Shown: positions 24,089 to 34,684 of the stretch, piece by piece
Position numbering within the stretch: the stretch's first letter is position 1
Layout: each line of letters begins with the position of its first letter
Notes under the pieces: generated by a model
Told to the model about the DNA's origin: nothing
What the model saw: only the letters and a program-made list of their open reading frames with translations
The model's database searches: none
NCBI GenBank assembly: GCA_030272155.1
Contig: CP126200.1
Location: 3,906,001 to 3,970,000 of the forward strand
Length of the DNA stretch: 64,000 bases
Reading direction: 5' to 3'
Source: Tetradesmus obliquus
Taxonomy: Eukaryota; Chlorophyta; Chlorophyceae; Sphaeropleales; Scenedesmaceae
Made by a program: the position numbers and the translations under genes

Positions 24089-26245
24089 AGATGGCGCTGG
24101 CTCACGCTGAGTCTGGCGGCGTGCTGTTCAGCGGGCCCGTGGTGGTGCTGGCTGACAGGGACCGCATGGACATGCAGGAAGAGGTGCGGCCTGTCTTGTG
24201 CATTTGAATGTGTTATAACAAGATGCATATTGTTGTAACCAGATGTTATCTTTCAAGCATGGCGGGTCGGGCCCATGGTGGTGCTGGCTGACAGGGACCG
24301 CATGGACATGCAGGAGGAGGTGCGGCGCTGTTGCTGGGGTTGCTGCTGATCAGAAGCGTATCTGATTATGCAGCTGGCACGGGGCGACACCTCACTGTGC
24401 GGATGGTTTTGCAAAAGGCGCGCCTGCATCTCTAGCTAGTGCAATGCCATACGATTGCCACGTTGGTGGCCTTGCCACTTCTTCACCTGCTGCATTTCAT
24501 AGGGACGTGGACGGCAGCTTCTCTTGTCATGCTGGAATCTTGTCTATTACAAGTGACAATACGTGACGCCATTGAGCTCCCGGCTTGCCGCAGATCCTGA
24601 GGAGATGGAGGGCAGCGGGCTGCAGGTCAAATGCAGACAAGACGTGACTCTTTTACCAACCACTCGTCACAATATCTTGCATACTTGCTGCGCAGATCCT
24701 TGAGGAGATGGAGGGCAGCGGGCTGCAGGTCATACACTGAGTGAATCTGAACCTGTTATGTTCAACTAATGTATCACCTCAACCACTTTTGCCTGCCGCA
24801 GATCTTGGAGGAGATGGAGGGCAGCGGGCTGCAGGTCACATACTGACCAAGGAAATGTTCTTGACACATATCACCTCACCACACAATCATGTTATGGAAT
24901 CGACAACTCTTGCCTGCCAAGATTATAATGGCAACGTTCACCTGCCGCAGATCCTTGAGGAAATGGAGGGCAGCGGGCTGCAGGTCATCACGCGCTGCGG
25001 CAACCCCGCCAAGCCCTCCGAGCAGAAGCGCGCCTCAGCAGCAGCAGCAGAGACGGTGGTGCTGATGTGGCCCGGGGGGCTGCCCCCTGCGGAGGCCTCC
25101 GTGCAGCAGGCTGCTGTGCTGGCTGCGCTGAAGACGGCTGGCGGGGTGGTGGGCCAGAAGGTGGTGGTGCAAAGTGCCGGCGAGGACGCCGCGCAGTTTG
25201 ACGCTGTCAAGGTGAGGGGTGGCATTGTTTTAGGGTGTATGTTTGGTGTTTGAGGATGATTCAGATTCCTGGAGGTGTCTGCAGTCGAACGATGAGCGAG
25301 GCCAAAAGGCAGCTGCCATGTGCCAGGTTGACAGATGCCAGTGCACACATGCTGGCTGCGCTGAAAACTGCGGGCGAGGTGGTGGGGCAGAAGGTGGTGG
25401 TGCAGAGCGCCGGAGAAGATGCGGCGCAGTTTGACGCTGTCAAGGTGAGGGCTGTTGTGTGTTGCTCAAATTGCAATTGGGGTGGAAAGCATTGGAACGC
25501 GTTGATGTGGCTAGGGTTGAGCAGCAAATTAAAGCGAGAGCAGCGGGTTCCTGCAGCGACCTCCGTGCAGCAGGCTGCTGTGCTTGCTGCGCTGAAGACG
25601 GCAGGCGGGGTGGTGGGGCAGAAGGTGGTGGTGCAGAGCGCGGGCGAGGACGCGGCGCAGTTTGACGCGGTGAAGGTAAGCACAGCAGTATCTTATGCTG
25701 TTTTGGAGTGCGGTGAGGGTGGGGTGTGGATGTTTGAGGTAGTATGGTTTCTGCATGTGATTAGGGTGAGTCAGATGAGTGTTGCGCCCAACGAGCACCC
25801 CATGGACCGCCTGCTGAATGCTTCCTGGTAGCCACCTGATGCCATCTCAGCAGTAAAATGTATTGGATGCGCTTCTGTGTTTCTCATGGCACACTGGCAG
25901 TTGAATTGCGTACGGAGTTCTTTGTGACGACGCTGCTGCTTCCGATGCTGCTGCTGCTGCTGCTGTGCAGATGGCTGTCGACCTTGCGCGCTCCTCGGCA
26001 CACACCCATCAGGTGGCGTCACTCGCCACGGCAGGCAACGACCGCATGCACCAGATCATGGCGCAGGTGCGCGCACCAGATCATGCTGTGAAACAAGATC
26101 CAGATCATGGACCACATCATCTGTCAGATCAACCATCAGATCGCCCACCTGATCATGCGCAACATCATGCACCACAGCACGCACCAGATCATGTGCCAAA
26201 TCATTCCCCAGAGCACGCGCTTATCAGCGACTAACCTCCGCTAGT

Positions 26246-26282
<37 letters not shown>

Positions 26283-29200
26283 GATTTCGCCACCCTGCGC
26301 CTCAGGTGGTGAACCAACCGGGCCTTGAGGACGTGTTTGCCGACCTGCTGGAGTACGAGGACCGCACAGGGGAGGAGCTGGGCGCAGAGCTGTACATGGA
26401 GGCATGCCCGGCGCACCTGCAGGGTGAGCAGGCATGTTATTGTGGCCACCTGTGTGGGGTTACTGATAGGGTTACTGTTGGTTGACTTTGACACTGAATA
26501 CTCGCCTGGTGAGGGCTTGCACTGACACCACCTGGAGCGTACAAGCGCGGCTGGTTTCGATCTCCATCTCCTATGTTGCTCCTAGACACCACTTGAATTG
26601 CTGTTGGCGGAGCTGGGACTTGTTCCAGTCTTGTCACTCCAGTCTTTTATTCCTTGCACATGTTCCCGCCCCTGCAGGCAAGCCGTACCAGCAGGTGCGG
26701 CGCAGCTACCGCGAGGCCACAGTGGTGGGCTGGGTGTCAGCTGATGACAGCCTGCACCTCAACCCCACGGACAGCGAGGTGGTGGCCCCTGGCAGCCAGC
26801 TGGTGTTTGTGGCGGGAGTGGCGGACGCTGCCGTGCACATGCTGGAGACACCTTACGCGGTGAGCCGGTTTTAGTATAGTACTCGTGTATGAGTGTGCTG
26901 AGCTGGGCTGCACGTAACAGCAGCAGAGCTAGGAATGCTGTGGCGGGCGTGGCAGACGCTGCGGTGCACATGCTGGAGACCCCGTACTCGGTGAGCCAGG
27001 TTTCAGCCTCATAGCCGGGCGTGCTCGGCGTCTGCATGCGAGATGCACAGCAGCAGAGGTTGGGATGTTGGGGCGGACGTAAGAAATGCTGCGGTGCACA
27101 TGCTGGGGATGCCGTACTCTGTGAGCCGTATTCTGTTTTAGGACGGGGTGGCACCTTTGTTGCACCTCAACCCCAAAGACAGCGAGGTGGTGGCGCCCGG
27201 CAGCCAGCTGGTGTTTGTGGCGGGCGTGGCAGACGCTGCAGTGCACATGCTGGAGACACCTTACTCGGTGGGATGGCCGGGCTAGCGGCAGACCCTACTG
27301 TGTGCAAGATGCAACAGTGCCTGGTGATGTGTGTGTTATCATGTGCGTAGCATAGCGGCAGAGTCGAGCTGTGGGTTTTTGGACGCGTGGGGAAGGTGTG
27401 CTGCCAGAACATGCTGTACGTGCATGGCGTGCACTGCGGATGGCCCCGGAGGGGAGCTAGTAACCTTGGATGTGCTGCCCAAAGCTGCTGTCCATTGACC
27501 GACGAGTTCAATCAGTCACTGCTCCTTGTATCCTCGTGCCTTCTTTTGCGATTGTGCGTGTGTGTGCAACTGTGCAGGTGGCTCCTGTGAAGCTGCACGA
27601 GTGTGCTGCCCAAAATGCATTGCCCTGGATCAGCATAGTCAATCGCTGATCCTTGTGTCCTCACAGTCTGTTGAGCATGTGGCTGGCTGTGCAACTGTGC
27701 AGGTGGCTCCTGTGAAGCTGCCTGAGCATGCTGCCCAAAGACCTATTCCTGGACAGATCATAAGCAAAACACACAGAAACAACACAAATGCAGCTCCCTC
27801 TGCCCTCATATCTTGTTGTGGCTGTGGCTGTGTGTGCAACTGTGCAGGTGGCTCCTGTGAGGCTGCGGGGCCGGCACAGCTCGCACACGAACAACAAACA
27901 CCAACTGCTGCTCCTGGTGTCCTAAAGCCTTGTTGTGCATGTGGCTGGTGGCTGTGCAGGTGGCTGCCGTGAAGCTGCACAAGCGTGCTTCCGTTCAGCT
28001 ATTGTCAATGGCCAACAACACCAAATGCTGCTCCTTCTGTTCTAAAGTCTTGTTGTGCATGTGGCTGTGGCTGTGCAGGTGGGCCCTGTGAAGCTGCGGG
28101 GCCGTGTTTGTGTTGTCCCGAGAGCTGTCCCTGGACTAACAACGTCACTCACAGCTCCTTCTGCCTCCATAAAGCAACTTTGTTATGGCCTGTGGCTGTG
28201 CAACTGTGCAGGTGGGCCCTGTGAAGCTGAGGGGCCGGCGCGGCTCGCACCTGCCGCCGCAGCACATCACCATGCTGTGCTTTGACGCGGCCAGCGCTGA
28301 GGGCGCGCTGCGCAGCGTGATGGAGTTCAGCAGCAGGGGATCGGTGATCACGCTGGTCTGCGAGTGAGTGGTTGGGTGGCGCAGCCCTGCTGTTATCGCA
28401 TCATTCTACACGCATTGCAGCTTGATTTGGTGAATTTGGGTGAGCAGCAGGGGTTCACGGTGATTGCTTGTCTGCCAGTGAGTAGTGGCGCCAGTGCATG
28501 CAGCTCAGGTGTCAGTTGCGCATGAACTCTGTAGACCTGGGTGCTACCGCGGCGCTCAAAGCTGCTGTGCGGCGCGGCATCAAACTGCGCACCGCCTTCA
28601 TTGATGACACCAGATCCTGCTGCTGCTGCTGCTGCTGCTGCCGCTGCTGCTGCAGGAACCCTGATGTGGAGGCACTGCAGGCAGTCAAGCGGCGCGGCAT
28701 CAAGCTGCACATTGTTGAGGGCAGCCCCAGCAGCCGGGCTGTGCTGGCAGGCAAGGCAGCACGGCTGGGGCAGGCGCGTGCTGTGATGCTGTGTGGCCTG
28801 GACGCAAAAGAGAAGGCGGCCGCTGACATGCAGGTGGGCGGGGGACAGCGGGTGATTATTGAGCATGGACAGCGGGGCAGAGGGCACTATTTATAGGGTG
28901 CTGTGCTGTGTGGGGTGGACAAACAAGAGAAGGCGGCTGCTGACATGCAGGTGGGTGGGGTCCAGCGGATAATAATCGAGCATAGGCAGGGGGCATCGCC
29001 AACAGGGTGCGGTAATGCTGTGTGGGATGGGCGAACAAGCGAAGGCGGCTGCTGACATGTAGGTTGATAGAGAGGGGGCAGCAACGAGTCGTTTTGCATA
29101 AGCAGGGGACACTACCGACAGGGTGCGGTGGTGCTGTGTGGGCTGGACGCCAAAGAAAGGCGGGTGCTGACATGCAGGTGTGTGGTGGGCAGCAATTTAG

Positions 29201-31366
29201 GACGATGCTTTCTGCCCAGCGCAACGCTTCACAACTAGAAACAACAGAGTCTGTATGCGCAAAACTCTTTCAACCGGGAGGCTGGCATTTCGCATGCCCC
29301 TGCCATCATCATCATCGCAACTGCTGTTACCGCTGCATGCTACTGCGCAGGTGGTCGGCTCTGTGCTGCAGCTGCAGTTGCTGGCCTCGAAGCAGCGCAG
29401 CCGCAAGCAGCCCCTGGCAATCATTGCCAGCCTCAACAGCTCCACAGTCAACGGATACGCTTTATTGTGCGGCCAGCGCGACGCTTCACATACGAAGACA
29501 ACAACGCCTGTGTCTGCAACACTCTTCCTCACTGAACATGAATCTTTGTGCCCCTGCCATTGCTCTTACGATTGCTGCCGCCGCTGCATGCTACTGCTTG
29601 CAGGTTGTGGGCTCTGTGCTGCAGCTGCAGTCGCTTGCCTCGCAGCAGCGCAGCCGCAAGCAGCCCCTGGCAATCATCGCCAGCCTCAACAGCTCCACCA
29701 CATTGCCTGGATCGCTGTATGCCCTTGCCGTTGCGCTGCCTCTGTTGCAAATTTTCCTTGCAGGTGGTTGGCTCTGTTCTGTGAAACCAGTTTGTGCCAC
29801 ACTCTTGCCTGAATGGCTGCATCCCATGTGCCATGTATCCTGCAGGTTGTGGGCTCTGTGCTGCAGCTGCAGTCGCTGGCCTCGCAGCAGCGCAGCCGCA
29901 AGCAGCCCCTGGCAATCATCGCCAGCCTCAACAGCTCCACCACATTGCCTGGATCGCTGTATGCCCTTGCCGTTGCGCTGCCTCTGTTGCAAATTTTCCT
30001 TGCAGGTGGTTGGCTCTGTTCTGTGAAACCAGTTTGTGCCACACTCTTGCCTGAATGGCTGCATCCCATGTGCCATGTTTCCTGCAGGTTGTGGGCTCTG
30101 TGCTGCAGCTGCAGTCGCTGGCCTCGCAGCAGCGCAGCCGCAAGCAGCCCCTGGCAATCATCGCCAGCCTCAACAGCTCCACCACATTGCCTGGATCGCT
30201 GTATGCCCTTGCCGTTGCGCTGCCTCTGTTGCAAATTTTCCTTGCAGGTGGTTGGCTCTGTTCTGTGAAACCAGTTTGTGCCACACTCTTGCCTGAATGG
30301 CTGCATCCCATGTGCCATGTTTCCTGCAGGTTGTGGGCTCTGTGCTGCAGCTGCAGTCGCTGGCCTCGCAGCAGCGCAGCCGCAAGCAGCCCCTGGCAAT
30401 CATTGCCAGCCTCAACAGCTCAACCACAGAAGATGTGCTGTGGCACACCAGCCTAAGCTACCACGCAGAGCTGCAGGCAGATGCAGCACGCGCAGCAGAG
30501 CAGAGGAATGAGGCGAAGTTGCGCAAGCACAAGGGCAAGAGGAAGGAGCCGAAGCTGGAGGATGCGGCGGCTGCTGCTGCTGCGGTGCAGCCGCCGGTAT
30601 CGCTGCACCTGCTGCGGCCGGATGAGCTGATGAGTGGCATGCTGACTCAGGTGAGTGCTGAGTGCTGAGCGCCGAGTGCTGAGTGGTGAGTGCTGAGTGA
30701 GCGTTGAGTGAGTGCTGGGTCCTTAGTTGATGTTGAGTGAATGCCGGCTGGGTGAGTGCTGCGGCCTGACGAGCTGATGAGTGGCATGCTGACTCAGGTG
30801 AGTGTCGAGTGTTGAGCGCTGAGTGCAGAGTTCTGAGTGTTGGGCGACAGCTGAGTGATCGCTGAGTGTCATGCTGACGGAGGTGAGTGGGGTGCGGAGT
30901 GCCGACTGCTGAGTGCCGAGTGCTGAGTGGGTTTTGCGCGGGATGCTGACACAGGCGGGTGGGATGCTGACAGCTTAGCGCTGACTGCTGGTCGTCTTGT
31001 TCCTTGCAGACCGCATGCGCGCCGCAGCTGGCAACCGTCTTCAGCGAGCTGTTCGCACAAGAGACCGGCCACGAGATCTACCTACGCGACCCGCGCCGCA
31101 GCTACGGCATAACCTACAACAAGCGCACCCGCTGGGCTGATCTCGTCGAGCTGGCGCGCAAGCGCGGCGAGACGCTGATTGGCTTTGTGTGGCAGAACCG
31201 CGCTGCTGATGTGGCAAAAGAGAGTGGCAGGAGCGGCAGTAATGGTGGGCTTGGGGCTGCGGGGCAGCTGCTGGGCAGTCAGGCTCAGGTGCATTTGGCG
31301 GTGCATGCTGACACTGAAGTGGAGCTGAGGGAGGGAGATAAGCTGGTGGTGCTGGCGCTGGAGTAA
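19950..31366 (+). CDS. CASTOR/POLLUX/PEC-type ion channel with RCK domains
   Basis: Thirteen exons join in phase to 930 residues: 19950-20603, 21227-21389, 22652-22782, 23671-23757, 24091-24183, 24951-25211, 25971-26066, 26306-26423, 26678-26859, 28212-28363, 28656-28833, 30330-30650, 31010-31366. The N-terminus is Arg/Ser-rich with few acids, like a plastid transit peptide, followed by Ser/Gln-rich linker. Next come HYRVRQ, a membrane helix (GKLLAVAAVALPIIAVGGLA), a pore loop with RTYCVLNNCPGST, a second helix (LVYLAGLFTFAVVLGIVTDD), then the post-pore segment VVERSHTVLLNW, PVVVLADRDRMDMQEE and two RCK-like regions ending VELREGDKLVVLALE. Order and motifs match CASTOR/POLLUX (nuclear envelope) and the related PEC1/2 (plastid envelope) cation channels. 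The N-terminus favours the plastid; that is inference. The pore sequence differs from the usual AD(S/A)GNH filter. Almost every intron carries exon-edge copies. A TGTAA lies 10 bases after the stop. Confidence 0.9.
21066..22445 (+). repeat. Array of channel pore-exon copies
   Basis: A 5' partial copy of exon 2 (acceptor plus ~47 bases) lies near 21080. The full exon is at 21227-21389. Four further 3' copies, from the VGGL codons to the GTGCGT-like donor, lie near 21556-21651, 21823-21919, 22092-22186 and 22349-22438. Each is followed by related intron sequence. Copy 2 keeps the frame; the third and fourth have frame-changing differences; the fifth lacks the codons for YRKA (LAYRKAVGD reads LAVGD). 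Confidence 0.87.
22530..22895 (+). repeat. Copies flanking channel exon 3
   Basis: The acceptor and first ~65 bases of exon 3 occur at about 22536-22602 and again as the real exon from 22652. The end of the exon with its donor (coding VTDDISTQVDK) is echoed at about 22859-22895. Confidence 0.8.
23175..23757 (+). repeat. Five copies of the channel exon 4 acceptor edge
   Basis: A CAG acceptor plus the first ~30 bases of exon 4 (coding VRCGNYPVVE) recurs with copies starting at 23183, 23318, 23433, 23552 and 23671. The last spacings are both 119 bases, and the intervening sequence is nearly identical in the last two units. Only the final copy extends into the full exon. Confidence 0.92.
24010..24090 (+). 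repeat. CTG microsatellite forming an intron 3' end
   Basis: About 25 CTG units run without a break directly into the CTGCAG acceptor of channel exon 5 at 24091. The triplet run therefore occupies the position where a polypyrimidine tract is expected. Confidence 0.97.
24133..24325 (+). repeat. Two copies of the channel exon 5 donor edge
   Basis: The end of exon 5 (coding PVVVLADRDRMDMQEE) with its GTGCGG donor is present at 24136-24183 and repeated at about 24271-24321 with only a few differences. Confidence 0.88.
24588..24990 (+). repeat. Four copies of the channel exon 6 acceptor edge
   Basis: The CGCAG acceptor plus the first ~36 bases of exon 6 (coding ILEEMEGSGLQV) recurs with copies starting at 24594, 24696, 24802 and 24951. 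Each copy ends at CTGCAGGTCA, which itself contains an AG|GT junction, so each could look like a tiny 36-base exon. Confidence 0.92.
25100..25680 (+). repeat. Three copies of the channel exon 6 donor edge
   Basis: The last ~100 bases of exon 6 (coding LAALKTAGGVVGQKVVVQSA through DAVK) with a GTGAGG/GTAAGC donor end at 25211, 25446 and 25675. All three keep an open frame, so the second and third could still be used as exons. Confidence 0.9.
26800..27270 (+). repeat. Copies of the channel exon 9 donor edge
   Basis: The end of exon 9 (coding VAGVADAAVHMLETPYA) with a GTGAGC-like donor is the real exon end at 26859. It recurs at about 26990 and 27268, with a more decayed copy near 27120. The copy ending near 27268 also contains the LNP-DSEVVAPGSQL codons. 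Confidence 0.88.
27560..28235 (+). repeat. Six copies of the channel exon 10 acceptor edge
   Basis: A TGTGCAG acceptor followed by the first 15-25 bases of exon 10 (GTGGSYCCTGTGAAGCTG) recurs near 27578, 27704, 27849, 27960, 28079 and 28212, spaced 110-145 bases. The last copy is the real exon. Confidence 0.88.
28545..29180 (+). repeat. Copies flanking channel exon 11
   Basis: A partial 5' copy of exon 11 (KRRGIKL-type codons) lies at about 28555-28600. After the real exon, its 3' end (coding LDAKEKAAADMQ) with a GTGGGx donor recurs near 28920-28950, 29035-29060 and 29140-29177 in increasingly altered form. Confidence 0.85.
29340..30440 (+). repeat. 242-base tandem repeat at channel exon 12
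   Basis: The acceptor and first ~107 bases of exon 12 (coding VVGSVLQLQSLASQQRSRK onward) plus ~130 bases of intron form a unit of 242 bases. Copies start at 29603, 29846, 30088 and 30330, with an older copy at about 29351. The units from 29846 and 30088 are essentially identical; the last copy runs on into the full exon. Confidence 0.96.
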
Positions 31367-31830
31367 TAGGCTGGTTGTAATCCAGTGCTACATGGTCACC
31401 TTGCAGCGCTGCAGCAGCTGCACAGCTGGGTCCAAGCACAGGCTGCCAGGCATTGCAGCGGCATTGGATTGCTGTTTCAGGCGTGTTGTGTGGCTCGTAG
31501 GCAGCATGGCCAGCTGCTGGGCAGTCAGGCTGAGGTGCATTTGGCGGTGCATGCTGACACAGAGGTGGAGCTGAGGGAGGGAGATAAGCTGGTGGTGCTG
31601 GCACTGGAGTGAGCTGGCTATGCTTTGCAGCGTTGCAGCAGCTGTGTAGCTGTGTCCAAGCACAGGCTGGCAGGCATTGCAGCGGCATTGGATTGCTCTT
31701 TCTTTTTTTGTTACCAGGGGGGACGGAATCCTACTGGCTCGCTACCACTCTTGCTCTTTCAGGCGTGTGGTGTGGCTCGGAGACAGTATGGGCAGCTGCT
31801 TGGCAGTCAGGCTGAGGTGCATTTGGCGCC
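31260..31830 (+). repeat. Copies of the channel terminal exon
   Basis: The last ~105 coding bases of the channel (LLGSQAQVHLAVHADTEVEL to the stop) are repeated at about 31512-31612, complete with a stop codon, and begin again near 31795-31828, where the mobile element interrupts the copy. Its remainder resumes after the element at about 32583-32660. Confidence 0.9.
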
Positions 31831-32582
31831 CACCCGTTCCTTGCATGACCTAGGTGCGGTACCCCCCTTACTTTTGATCGATTCCGGGGCTGCTTGCTGC
31901 TGTACGATGTTGGAAAAATTCTTAAAAATACTTTTGTGCGGTTTTAACTATGCGCCGTGAGCGTCACTATGGGTCGCGAACCTCGAGGACTGCTGGCAAT
32001 ACTGAGCTTGCTGCAGGCTATGAGGCGCATTAATATATGCTTATGTACTTTATCATTGTGATATGTCCATGCCAAGCATCATACACTCGGGAAGGTGTCG
32101 CAGTGCTGCAGCTAGTGATGACTGTCAACCAACCACAGTTGCTCGCACATCAGCTCGTGATACCGGTCATCGCTTGCCCAGAATTTGATCGATATGCGCT
32201 TTGTGGGTCTAAACGCGAAGGTAACGTTACCAGTAGTGGGATCTAGGACACTAAAACCAGCCTTCTTCCCACTACTGTCACTGGCTCCTTCTCATGCAGC
32301 AGCAGGCTGTTTGAGCCGCAAGATCATGCAGCAGTGATTGTTTGAGGATTATATGTATATATATACACCGTTCTGGGCGTCACTGTCGGCCATAGGCTGT
32401 TGGTAGGTGAAAGTGGGTATCGGAGATGGCCACTCGACGACATGTCGGTGAGTACCGCGGGGATCTCGGCATCGTAAAACAATTATATGTTTTTATCCAA
32501 TTGGTTTGTGCTTGCGGTGGGCGTGTATTCTCAAAAATGTTGGGGGGGTACCGCACCTAGACCCTTGCAGGGAATGCGTGGC
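31829..32582. mobile_element. TIR-bounded element, ~750 bases, with possible retropepsin-like remnant
   Basis: The ends are inverted repeats: 18 bases starting CTAGGTGCGGTACC at 31850-31867 match exactly, in reverse, 32543-32560. Weaker inverted similarity extends outward to about 31829 and 32582. The element interrupts the third copy of the channel terminal exon, so it is younger than that duplication. Base composition inside is poorer in CAG and richer in AT than the surroundings. Near its left end one frame reads LLLIDSGA (DSGA at 31880-31891), the active-site signature of retroviral-type aspartic proteases, and a later frame around 32100-32240 has a weakly compatible continuation. That part is degraded and non-functional. 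The family cannot be named; a non-autonomous DNA element that picked up a retroelement fragment is one reading. Confidence 0.65.
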
Positions 32583-32660
32583 ATGCTGACACAGAGGTGG
32601 AGCTGATCAGCCCTCATGAGGAAGGGAGATAAGCTTGTGGTGCTGGCATTGGAGTAACAG

Positions 32661-33278
32661 GCTGGCGTATTATGGGCCAGCGCTGGCCATCGCTACACCG
32701 TTACGGCAGCTGTCAATCGAGTTGGTATTAAATCATAACCCTTCGTCTCTACTGGGTGTCACACATAAGCATCTTGTCATTTATAAGTTGGTGTCATATG
32801 ATGTCATTTGCTGTTGCATTTTTGGCTCGAAGTTGCAGACCTGGTGCATCAAGCATGGGAGTCTGTGCATGCCTGTGCAAGGCACAGACCCCGAGGTTTG
32901 TGCTGAGCAGTAGACAATTAAGCCACGTCTATGTCAGGCCTTGATGCATCGATGCACGATGCGCATGTACGCATATGCATGTTGCGCATGTAGGCAGCTG
33001 TTTGCTGCGGCCGTCACTGCTGGGCTGCCATGTTGGGCAGCATGGACGTGGCTTTAGTTAGGCAGCGGTACGAACTGTGTGTGGGGCTGCAAGTCGTCCG
33101 GCATTGCTGACCGTGGTGACCACGAATCTGGCATCTGCGAGACTCTAAGCATCTCTGGGCACTGGGTGCAGTGAGACCGATTCAACGAGTAACATCACCT
33201 TGAGCTGCAGGACCAGTACAAGAGAGGGAATTGCAATCTGAATCAAAATGTAACCTTTGAGACACTGCGCCTGCACGG
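32661..33278. other. Intergenic between convergent genes
   Basis: No coding exon recognised. The segment contains short palindromic runs around 32945-33000 (repeated GCATGT/TGCGCATG motifs). It lies between the decayed channel exon copies and the 3' end of the MYND gene. Confidence 0.4.
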
Positions 33279-34643
33279 CTACCCCTCCTGCCCTGCGATC
33301 CTCTTGCACACCGCCTTGTGCGCCTTGTGGTGCGCCACCTGGCACTCCCTGCTGCAGTAGCGCGCAGCCCTGCACGCGCAAACAAAGCACGCAGAGCAGC
33401 AATTCCAGTCATCCTGCAGCACGAGCGCAGTGATCCCAGCGGCACTGAAGTCCTTGAGCCAGGATTAAGGAACAGGTTTAATGAGCTGCAGCTCAGTTGA
33501 ACAGCAGTGTGCGTCACCGCACCCCAGGAACCGCTGCTGTATGGCACAGTGCAGCAGCACACTCCTGCAGCAGCTGGTCATCGGCTTGACTGGACGCTGC
33601 CAACATGCCGTTAAAACGATGCATCAGCTAAGCCGCAAGCAAGCAAGCCAGCCCGCAAGCAAGCAAGCAAGCGAAGAGCTGATACGCAGAGCTCGCCCAG
33701 CACCCACCTGCAGCGGCTGCACTTGCAGACCTTGCCTGTCACCAGCTGCAGCTCACTCGCGCCACGCAGCTGCCTGCAGCGCGGGTTGTTGCAGCAGCAC
33801 GCCAGCGGCAGCTGCGCACACAGCGCGTGCCCAAGCGCCACCATCTGCTGCGCAAGACCAGGCAGTACTGCAGCTACTGCAGGCGGCAGCGCACCCGCTT
33901 CTGCTGTTGCTGCTGGCTCAGCATCACCACGAGCATTGCCAGAGCTGCTGCTGCTGCTGCTGGCTAGCGTTGCCAGTGCACCCTGCAGGTCCTGCTGCAG
34001 TCGCCCCTGCAGCTGCAGCAGCTGCTGCCTGGCTTCAACACACACTTCCTCTGTCCCAGCAGCACCAGGCAGCTCTACTGCCGGCAGCACAGCACCCAGC
34101 CAGCTCACTGCATCTGCCCAAGCTTGCAGCGTAGCTGCCATCTCGTGTGGATGGTAGATGACTTGCTCAGGCTCTGCTGCTGTTTCCTACGCTGCTGCAA
34201 ACAAGTCAGCTATGGCTACCATGCCTGCTTCTATGCCAGCAGCAGCACGGTCCTGGCATCCGGTCTCTGCTGCTGCTGCAGCTGTCAATGCCTCGCTCAC
34301 AACCGATCCTGCATGAAGAAGGCCACGCGCCAAGAGCACAACAGCCATGCAGCCGTCATCACCTGCTGCCCTGATGCCGGGGGTGCCTCCGCTACCGCTG
34401 CTGCTGCTGCTGGTGGTGGTGCCCGCAGGCGCTGCCGCGTGTTCCGCCTGCTGCTGGCAACTCCCTGCGCTAGCACCAAGTGCTTCGCCCAGCGCTGCTG
34501 CAGCTGAGACAGCAGCACCCGAGGCAACAAAAGCAGCGTGCCATCGGCGGCTGCCCGTCTGGCTCTTGACTGGTGACAGCTTGAGGCACGACAGCGACAG
34601 AGAGCACAGCTGCCGCGCTGCTTCTTCTTCTTCACCTGTTGTT

Positions 34644-34684
<41 letters not shown>

